A stretch of DNA of 64,000 nucleotides from Acinetobacter baumannii (lineage in GTDB: Bacteria; Pseudomonadota; Gammaproteobacteria; Pseudomonadales; Moraxellaceae): contig NZ_CP046654.1 in the NCBI RefSeq assembly GCF_009759685.1, forward strand, positions 992,001 to 1,056,000, given 5' to 3'. A program made the translations under genes and the position numbers. Shown in pieces: positions 58,550 to 64,000 of this stretch. How positions within the stretch are numbered: position 1 is the first letter of the stretch; each line of letters opens with the position of its first letter. The notes beneath the pieces are model-generated. The model worked only from the letters and a program-made list of their open reading frames with translations, had not been told where the DNA came from and made no database searches.

Positions 58550-59166
58550 TGACACGTATCGCATTGCTTGATTATGGCATGGGTAATCTGCACTCAGCCG
58601 CTAAAGCACTTGAATATGTAGGTGCAACCGTCGATGTGACAAATGATCCAAAATTAATTGCACAAGCCGACAAAATTGTTTTCCCGGGTGTTGGGGCAAT
58701 GCGTGACTGTATGCAAGGCATGCGTGAAGCAGGTATTGATGAAGTTGTACGCAAAGCAGCTTTTAATAAGCCTGTTCTTGCAATTTGCGTAGGCATGCAG
58801 GCACTACTACAAAGCTCAGAAGAAAACGGCGGTGTAGATGCCTTAGGTATTTTTGACGGGGTAGTAAAACACTTTCCTCAAATGGAAGGTTTAAAAGTCC
58901 CACACATGGGCTGGAACCAAGTTCATCAAATGGACCCAAGTCACCCGATGTGGAACAACATTGAACAAGATGCCCGCTTCTACTTTGTACACAGCTACTA
59001 TGTTGAACCTAAAGATGAAAATCTTGTGGCTGCAACATGTGAGTATGGCGTGAACTTCTGCACAGCAATTCACAAAGATAATTTATTCGCGACTCAATTC
59101 CACCCAGAGAAAAGTCACACTGCTGGTTTGCAGTTACTGAAAAACTTTGTGGAATGGAATATTTAA
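58549..59166 (+). CDS. hisH: Imidazole glycerol phosphate synthase, glutaminase subunit
   Basis: HisH releases ammonia from glutamine for HisF. The 205-residue class I amidotransferase has the nucleophile Cys in [10 protein letters not shown] (near residue 82) and His and Glu in ATQFHPEKS (near 184). [15 protein letters not shown] is the usual N-terminus. It overlaps hisB by one base and has its own terminator, so hisB-hisH form a unit. The partner hisF is not in the window. Confidence 0.96.
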   Translation: MTRIALLDYGMGNLHSAAKALEYVGATVDVTNDPKLIAQADKIVFPGVGAMRDCMQGMREAGIDEVVRKAAFNKPVLAICVGMQALLQSSEENGGVDALGIFDGVVKHFPQMEGLKVPHMGWNQVHQMDPSHPMWNNIEQDARFYFVHSYYVEPKDENLVAATCEYGVNFCTAIHKDNLFATQFHPEKSHTAGLQLLKNFVEWNI

Positions 59167-59182
59167 TTCAATTCAAAAACTA

Positions 59183-59220
59183 AAACAGATCAGGTCAAGA
59201 TAGCCTGATCTGTTTTTTTA
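59183..59220 (+). terminator. Terminator after hisH
   Basis: AAACAGATCAGG-TCAAGATAG-CCTGATCTGTTTTTTT. Confidence 0.93.
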
Positions 59221-59319
59221 TTTATAATAATAACCAATCATTTATATAATGATATTTTATTCAACAAAATATTGAATATTCATACTTTTAAATAAAATCA
59301 AATGATTAGGATAAACACA

Positions 59320-59868
59320 ATGAATTCACCTTTTGAAAATCAACCACTTCAACAAGATTCACCGTTTAAGGCAAATGGTCGTTTTGGACGACTCTCTTAT
59401 GCAGCTTGGACATTCTTATTTACGCTAGTCCTTGTTACCGCCATTCTACTTATTATGTTTACTTTTGGTTTTACAAACCCTGAAGGTGCCCCAGACTTTT
59501 CTACGCCTGGCTTAATCTGTATAGCAATTCTTTATATAGTCGGTATTTATATTAACTTCGTATTTACTATCCGCCGTTTGCATGACCGCAATAATACAGG
59601 GTGGCTCTCTTTACTGATGCTAGTACCAGTCGTGAATATTGGCCTTGCCATTTATTTATTCTGTGCAAAAGGAACTGAAGGTCCTAATGATTATGGACCT
59701 AAGCGTCCAACGCCAAGCTGGGAGCGTGTTTTAGGCTGGATTTATATTGTGCTTATCCCGCTTGCATTAATTTTTGGTGTTATTGCCGTAATTATGGCTC
59801 CAACCTATGAAGGTTATGTCGAGAAAAGCGAAAGTATTGTAATTGGTAGCCCATCTCAGTCTGAATAA
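59320..59868 (+). CDS. DUF805 membrane protein
   Basis: The 182-residue inner-membrane protein has about four helices. The DUF805 pattern is clear: NGRFGRLSYAAWTFLF before helix 1, RRLHDRNNTGWLSLL between helices 2 and 3, and YLFCAKGTEGPNDYGPKRP after helix 3. The ATG at 59320 fits a weak AGG; an in-frame ATG at 59302 is possible. The biochemical role of DUF805 is unknown. It is inserted among his genes but separated from hisH by a terminator. Confidence 0.85.
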   Translation: MNSPFENQPLQQDSPFKANGRFGRLSYAAWTFLFTLVLVTAILLIMFTFGFTNPEGAPDFSTPGLICIAILYIVGIYINFVFTIRRLHDRNNTGWLSLLMLVPVVNIGLAIYLFCAKGTEGPNDYGPKRPTPSWERVLGWIYIVLIPLALIFGVIAVIMAPTYEGYVEKSESIVIGSPSQSE

Positions 59869-59883
59869 TTTTTAAAGATGTAC

Positions 59884-59910
59884 ATAAAGCCTAGTTCTCT
59901 AGGCTTTATT
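59884..59910 (+). terminator. Possible terminator after the DUF805 gene
   Basis: ATAAAGCCTAG-TTCT-CTAGGCTTTAT is a perfect stem with only a short T run. Confidence 0.65.
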
Positions 59911-59954
59911 CATATATAAAGTGAATAGCCCTATTCATTTGTACGCTGTTAAAT

Positions 59955-60623
59955 ATGTCTGAAGCCTCTGCCCTTCTTGATAAAACTTCTATTCAGCAGC
60001 TCCCTCCTTTTGAAAATCTTAACTATCAAAATATTGTGGTGATTGAAAATAGCGAGCAATGCAAAACTATTGAAGAAGAATTAAGGGCAGCGACCTTTTT
60101 AGGATTTGATTCTGAATCTAAACCTACTTTTCAGGTAGGTGAAGTATCAACTGGCCCACATTTGATTCAGCTGGCTACAGAACACAAAGCCTATTTATTT
60201 CATGTCAATTCATCGACTTTAAAATTTTTACAGCCCATTTTGTCTAATCCAAAACAAATTAAAGTCGGCTTTGGGCTTAAAAATGATAAGCATATTTTTC
60301 ACAAAAAAGGCATAGAACTTGAAAGCTGCGTTGACCTTGCTAAAGGTTTTAGCCACTTTGGTTTTAAACAACAAATGGGTTTACAAAAAGCCGTAGCACT
60401 ATTACTTGGTCAGTATCTTGCCAAGTCGAAGAAAGTCGGAACTTCAAATTGGGCGCGAAAACCGCTTACTTCACAACAAATCAGTTATGCAGCTGCTGAC
60501 GCCTATGCTGCCCTATTGGTATTTCTCGAGCTTAAAAAACGAAAGGTATTACCAATACATATTTCTGAAAAATTCAAACCGCACTTCAAGGGTAAAGTTA
60601 TAAAAGTCTTTTCTAAGGCTTAG
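59955..60623 (+). CDS. 3'-5' exonuclease, RNase D-like (DEDDy)
   Basis: This single-domain DEDD exonuclease has 222 residues and acts on RNA or DNA 3' ends. Motif I is LGFDSESKP (Asp and Glu near 50-52), motif II is in VGFGLKNDKHIF and motif III is SYAAADAYAALL, with the Tyr of the DEDDy class. There is no HRDC domain, unlike RNase D, so it is a stand-alone nuclease of unknown substrate. It lies 66 bp upstream of hisA with no terminator between, so the two may be co-transcribed. Confidence 0.85.
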   Translation: MSEASALLDKTSIQQLPPFENLNYQNIVVIENSEQCKTIEEELRAATFLGFDSESKPTFQVGEVSTGPHLIQLATEHKAYLFHVNSSTLKFLQPILSNPKQIKVGFGLKNDKHIFHKKGIELESCVDLAKGFSHFGFKQQMGLQKAVALLLGQYLAKSKKVGTSNWARKPLTSQQISYAAADAYAALLVFLELKKRKVLPIHISEKFKPHFKGKVIKVFSKA

Positions 60624-60689
60624 CGATTGATCAATACTTTGCTAAGATGTGCACAATTTCATAAACATGATGAAGCAAGGAGCGAAAGC

Positions 60690-61421
60690 ATGCTAATCAT
60701 TCCAGCAATTGACCTGAAAGATGGTAAATGTGTGCGTTTAAAACAAGGGCGTATGGAAGACGATACCGTTTTCTCTGACGATCCGGTTGCAACTGCCCAG
60801 CATTGGGTAAATGAAGGCGCACGACGTTTGCATTTGGTCGATTTGAATGGTGCTTTCGCAGGTACGCCTATTCATAAACCTGTTGTTGAAGCAATTGCAA
60901 AAGCTCAGCCAGAATTACCAATTCAAATTGGTGGCGGTATCCGCTCATTAGAAACCATTGAACACTATTTAGAAGCTGGTGTGACGTTTGTCATTATCGG
61001 TACTAAAGCCGTTCAAGAGCCTGAATTTGTAGAAGAAGCATGTAAACGCTTTGCAGGCCACATCATTGTTGGTATTGATGCCATGAATGGTATGGTTGCA
61101 ACTGACGGCTGGGCAAACGTTACCGACGTGAAAGCAACTGATTTAGCAAAACGCTTTGCAGATGCAGGAGTGTCTAGCATTGTTTATACAGACATTGCGC
61201 GTGACGGCATGATGCAAGGTGTAAATGTTGAGCAAACTGTAAACTTGGCTCAATACTCAGGCTTACCAGTCATTGCTTCAGGTGGTGTAACCAACCTTGA
61301 TGACGTTCGTAACTTAAAAGGCCAACCGGGCATTTTAGGTGCAATCACAGGCCGTGCAATTTATGAAGGTACTTTAAACCTTCGTGAAGCTCAGCTTTTG
61401 TTAGATGAAAACCGTCTTTAA
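60690..61421 (+). CDS. hisA: Phosphoribosylformimino-AICAR-P isomerase
   Basis: HisA carries out the fourth step of histidine synthesis, a ring-opening isomerisation. The 243-residue TIM barrel starts at the ATG at 60690, with AAGGAG upstream. [20 protein letters not shown] holds the catalytic Asp8, [12 protein letters not shown] and QIGGGIRS are phosphate-binding, and [12 protein letters not shown] holds the second catalytic Asp. The frame extends 21 codons further upstream, but that part is not conserved-looking. A terminator follows. Confidence 0.96.
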   Translation: MLIIPAIDLKDGKCVRLKQGRMEDDTVFSDDPVATAQHWVNEGARRLHLVDLNGAFAGTPIHKPVVEAIAKAQPELPIQIGGGIRSLETIEHYLEAGVTFVIIGTKAVQEPEFVEEACKRFAGHIIVGIDAMNGMVATDGWANVTDVKATDLAKRFADAGVSSIVYTDIARDGMMQGVNVEQTVNLAQYSGLPVIASGGVTNLDDVRNLKGQPGILGAITGRAIYEGTLNLREAQLLLDENRL

Positions 61422-61433
61422 TTTTTTAAGATG

Positions 61434-61466
61434 TAAAAAAGAGCCTGATTAGGCTCTTTTTTATTG
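61434..61466. terminator. Terminator after hisA
   Basis: AAAAAAGAGCCT-GATT-AGGCTCTTTTTT, symmetrical A/T runs. It can also serve the convergent regulator gene. Confidence 0.93.
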
Positions 61467-61489
61467 CTGATATGAAAATATATTTCGAA

Positions 61490-62041
61490 TCAATACACCA
61501 CATTACGAATAAATTTAAGTACTTGGCTACCGCTATTGATATATGTATAAGTCACTGAACTGGCAAAAATAAAAGATGAACCAGCCGCAATGGTTCTTGA
61601 GCTGTCTGTAAATTGTATAGTCAATTCGCCTTCTAACACATAAATCAGTTCTTGCCATCCTTCGGCATCGGCTTCAGCAACATAAGACTCCCCAACAGCC
61701 AAAGACCATGTCCAAAGTTCAATTTGAGAACGGGAAGGAACTGAAGCAAGAAAAGTTGCCTTGCTTTCTTCCTTTTCACCTTGCCAAGCGAGTGCATTTA
61801 CTAAGGCATGTTCTTTATGCTCAGGCGCACTCACAATTGTTCTAAAATCTACTCCCAACACTGCCGCAATCGCATCGAGTTTAGCTAAGCTAATGTTGAC
61901 TTGGCCTGTTTCCAAAGCAGCAATGGTACGTCTACTTACACCTGCCCGATCAGCCAAGTCCTGTTGGCTTAAACTGTGCTCATCTCTTAATGAACGGATA
62001 TTTGTGCCTACATGTTGTAAAACGCTACTCGACTGGCTCAT
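61490..62041 (-). CDS. XRE-family regulator with C-terminal cupin
   Basis: The 183-residue regulator has a helix-turn-helix at about 12-65 (LRDEHSLSQQDLADRAGVSRRTIAALE) and a cupin domain at about 100-180 (ELIYVLEGELTIQFTDSSRTIAAGSSF). The cupin probably senses a small ligand. The ATG at 62041 is chosen because the HTH starts soon after; the frame runs 27 codons further up, through the operators. It is divergent from the EamA gene, with three GCAAT-type palindromic sites between. It therefore probably represses itself and the transporter. Confidence 0.88.
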   Translation of the reverse strand: MSQSSSVLQHVGTNIRSLRDEHSLSQQDLADRAGVSRRTIAALETGQVNISLAKLDAIAAVLGVDFRTIVSAPEHKEHALVNALAWQGEKEESKATFLASVPSRSQIELWTWSLAVGESYVAEADAEGWQELIYVLEGELTIQFTDSSRTIAAGSSFIFASSVTYTYINSGSQVLKFIRNVVY

Positions 62042-62065
62042 AAAATAGATGAATAAAGAAAATTT

Positions 62066-62120
62066 GAGCAATATATTGCACAAAACAGAAGAATAGCGCA
62101 ATATGTGCAGTATATTGCAC
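62066..62120. promoter_or_regulatory. Operator repeats between regulator and transporter
   Basis: GCAATATATTGC (62068-62079) is a perfect 12-bp palindrome. GCAGTATATTGC (62107-62118) differs by one base, and a third partial copy GCAATATGTGC lies at 62098-62108. Such repetition in a divergent promoter next to an HTH gene is typical of an auto-regulated operator. Confidence 0.75.
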
Positions 62121-62139
62121 AATTCCCTTTAGTTTGAGT

Positions 62140-63042
62140 ATGTCACCAACTTATCTGAGTTCAAGCAAAGTTCCTCAATTAGCTCTCATTTTGATTACGG
62201 TCATTTGGGGTGGAACATTTCTTACTGTGCAGTACGCACTGAATTTTTCATCACCTATGTTTTTTGTCGGCTGCCGTTTTGCCGTAGCTGCCTTAACGCT
62301 ATTACTTATTTCATTAAAGAGCATGAAAGGCGTTACATTAAAAGACTTGGGCGCTGGCAGTGTAATTGGTCTTGTGATTGCGGCTGGCTATGGCACGCAG
62401 ACAATCGGCCTGCAAACTATTCCGAGTAGTGAATCAGCTTTTTTAACGGCGCTGTATGTTCCGCTTGTTCCTATTTTAATGTGGCTCATATTTAGAAAAA
62501 CTCCACATATCATGACTTGGGTGGGAGCAGCTCTTGCTTTTACTGGCCTTGTTTTATTGACGGGTAATGGTTTTAAGCAAATTTCTTTGAGTTTTGGACA
62601 GCTTTTAACAGTGCTCGGCGCCATTGCGATTGCCTTAGAAATTATTTTTATTAGCTACTTTGCTGGAAAGGTAAATTTGCGTCGCGTCACCATTATTCAA
62701 CTTGGTGTCGCCTCTCTACTTTCTTTTGCTATTATGCCTATAGTAGGTGAACATACAATTCCAGCATTTTCATGGCCTCTAGTACTCATTGCTGTTGCAT
62801 TAGGCTTAGCAAGTGCACTCATTCAATTTGTAATGAACTGGGCTCAACGTGTGGTTGACCCTTCGCGTGCTGCAATTATCTATGCAGGAGAACCTGTTTG
62901 GGCAGGCATTATTGGTCGAATTGCAGGTGAGCGTTTACCAGTTATTGCCCTTTTTGGGGGTGCTTTAGTGGTGTTAGGTGTTTTAGTCAGTGAGTTAAAA
63001 ATTAAGCTGCCGATTAAGAAAAACAAAAGAGTCCGAGAATAA
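62140..63042 (+). CDS. EamA-family (DMT) exporter
   Basis: The 300-residue transporter has ten predicted membrane helices in two EamA repeats (VIWGGTFLTVQYAL near 20 and an AGEPVWAGIIGRIAGERLP block near 250). The family exports amino acids, nucleosides or small drugs; the substrate cannot be set. The ATG at 62140 lies just after the operators and has no good ribosome site. It is divergent from the XRE-cupin gene, so it is probably induced by the ligand that the cupin senses. Confidence 0.88.
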   Translation: MSPTYLSSSKVPQLALILITVIWGGTFLTVQYALNFSSPMFFVGCRFAVAALTLLLISLKSMKGVTLKDLGAGSVIGLVIAAGYGTQTIGLQTIPSSESAFLTALYVPLVPILMWLIFRKTPHIMTWVGAALAFTGLVLLTGNGFKQISLSFGQLLTVLGAIAIALEIIFISYFAGKVNLRRVTIIQLGVASLLSFAIMPIVGEHTIPAFSWPLVLIAVALGLASALIQFVMNWAQRVVDPSRAAIIYAGEPVWAGIIGRIAGERLPVIALFGGALVVLGVLVSELKIKLPIKKNKRVRE

Positions 63043-63073
63043 AAAAGAGAGCTTAACGCTCTCTTTTTTATTT
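63040..63073. terminator. Terminator after the EamA gene
   Basis: AAAAAAGAGAGC-TTAAC-GCTCTCTTTTTT, immediately at the stop codon. It is symmetrical and so can also serve the convergent gene. Confidence 0.93.
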
Positions 63074-63074
63074 A

Positions 63075-63470
63075 TTAAGGTTGATACATCGGACGGTTAT
63101 CATTTAACGCAATCAAACCGCGAATTGCACGATATACAATCCAGATCCATGCTGCTGCGATAACACCCACACAGAACACAGTCGATGAGATAGCAACACC
63201 TGCAAACAGATCGGTATTTTCACCCGTGAAGAACAAGAAAATAAATGGCAAAAAGGCAATAATATTCCAAGCCAAGTACCACCAGAATGTTCTGATTTGC
63301 CATGTAAAGTGGCTCGCAAAAATTGAACCCTGTACATCTGAGCGTTTTACATAGTTAATAATTAAAGCAATAATCGCAAGTAAGCCGCCTGTAAAAATGG
63401 CAACAATATAAAGTACATATAAAATAAGTGTTAAAGTACGATTTGGATCTTGGTCGATAGAACTATTCAT
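63075..63470 (-). CDS. Small membrane protein (DUF4870-like)
   Basis: The 131-residue membrane protein has about three helices. The pattern VLYIVAIFTGGLLAIIALIINYVKR...SHFTWQIRTFWWYL resembles the DUF4870/COG3671 group, whose role is unknown. The ATG at 63470 has GAGAGG about 8 bp upstream and is chosen over one five codons earlier. It probably has its own promoter; the next gene ends 36 bp upstream of its start. Confidence 0.8.
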   Translation of the reverse strand: MNSSIDQDPNRTLTLILYVLYIVAIFTGGLLAIIALIINYVKRSDVQGSIFASHFTWQIRTFWWYLAWNIIAFLPFIFLFFTGENTDLFAGVAISSTVFCVGVIAAAWIWIVYRAIRGLIALNDNRPMYQP

Positions 63471-63506
63471 TTTTATACCTCTCAAGTTTAATAAAACAAT
63501 TTACTT

Positions 63507-64000
63507 TTATGATCCCCGCAAAACGTTTAAAGGAGAAATTAGCCACAAAATCAAAAGTAAATGAAAGAATATGGTACAAAAATAAATCTTACGAAATGGT
63601 TGTTTTTGTGTTTTATGTCTCAGTTTTTGTTGTGCCCACCACGCAGCTGGCCAGCCTCCTAAGAAACTGACAATGTGCAAAGTCTGCTCAGGAACACGGC
63701 GATTGCCCAATTGCGCTGCTTCTTTATCTTGTGAATATAGCCAATAACTTAAGACATTCATCATTAAGACAAACAATAAGGTATAAGCTGGCAAAATATG
63801 AATAAAACTCATAATGCACATTAAAACGAAATAAAACACAATTCCCATTTGCATAGCAGACCATGGGCTCGCCTGAAAAGAAGATTGTGTTTTTGCAGGC
63901 TTGGATGCTTTTCGAGTTTGAGATGCCTTTAAATAAGTGACCTGCTGAGCACGAAAACGGCCTCGTTCATCAAGGATTACCAGATATTCCAGTGCACAAC
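63507..64000 (-). CDS. Cold-shock/DUF1294 fusion protein (partial, N-terminus off the right edge)
   Basis: The C-terminal half is a membrane domain of about 115 residues with the DUF1294 core: YSQDKEAAQLGNRRVPEQTLH, then GGWPAAWWAQQKLRHKT. I read the same frame upstream to the window edge without a stop. It gives a basic linker (QVTYLKASQTRKASK) and then LEYLVILDERGRFRAQQ, which looks like the end of a cold-shock domain. CSD-DUF1294 fusions are known in gammaproteobacteria. The start is beyond the window. Confidence 0.82.
   Translation of the reverse strand, partial: CALEYLVILDERGRFRAQQVTYLKASQTRKASKPAKTQSSFQASPWSAMQMGIVFYFVLMCIMSFIHILPAYTLLFVLMMNVLSYWLYSQDKEAAQLGNRRVPEQTLHIVSFLGGWPAAWWAQQKLRHKTQKQPFRKIYFCTIFFHLLLILWLISPLNVLRGS

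Overview
The window is a stretch of chromosome from an AT-rich gammaproteobacterium, almost certainly an Acinetobacter of the baumannii/calcoaceticus group. The evidence is an aroK-aroB-SPOR block joined to pilMNOPQ, a shortened dcw cluster (rsmH to mraY, no mraZ in front), a fatty acyl-CoA reductase of the Acr1 type, a SulP/carbonic anhydrase fusion, and a cold-shock/DUF1294 protein at the right edge. The content is nearly all core metabolism, envelope and translation genes. I see no insertion sequence, prophage, CRISPR array or defence island, and nothing I would call a new multi-gene system.

Layout. 1-8.9 kb (minus): gltD (cut by the edge), gltB, a SPOR-domain membrane protein, aroB, aroK. 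8.9-14.1 kb (minus): pilQ, pilP, pilO, a broken pilN, pilM. 14.3-16.8 kb (plus): the PBP1a gene. 16.8-25.2 kb (minus): rlmA, an unknown gene, then mraY, murF, murE, ftsI, ftsL, rsmH. 25.4-27.1 kb: sbp and a small exported protein. 27.2-31.9 kb (plus): gltX, tRNA-Ala, tRNA-Glu, an amino acid permease, a small alpha/beta hydrolase and two more identical tRNA-Glu genes. 31.9-34.5 kb: two uncharacterised genes and czcD. 34.6-40.8 kb (minus): czcA, czcB, czcC, czcI, a heavy-metal efflux set. 41-49.1 kb: a lipoprotein, a Sel1-repeat protein, ettA, metY, acr1 and the SulP/carbonic anhydrase fusion. 49.4-56.4 kb: tex, ompR-envZ and an acetate/succinate CoA-transferase. 56.5-61.4 kb: two GNAT genes, two tRNA-Phe genes, then hisB-hisH, a DUF805 protein, an RNase D-like exonuclease and hisA. 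61.5-64 kb: an XRE-cupin regulator divergent from an EamA transporter, a small membrane protein and the partial DUF1294 gene.

The clearest anomaly is in pilN. The full-length reading frame (13052 down to 12411, 213 codons) is interrupted by an in-frame TAG at codon 40, inside the single membrane helix, with no frameshift. pilM, pilO, pilP and pilQ are intact and keep their tight overlaps with it. If this is not a sequencing error, the type IV pilus alignment complex should be defective, which predicts loss of twitching and of natural transformation.

Smaller points of interest: a repeated GCAATATATTGC operator between the XRE-cupin gene and the EamA transporter; a 10-bp inverted repeat wrapped around the tRNA-Ala promoter; a pair of DnaA-box-like sites upstream of the tRNA-Phe region; stop codons placed in the loops of 3' hairpins; and a perfect 21-bp AT-rich palindrome upstream of gltBD.
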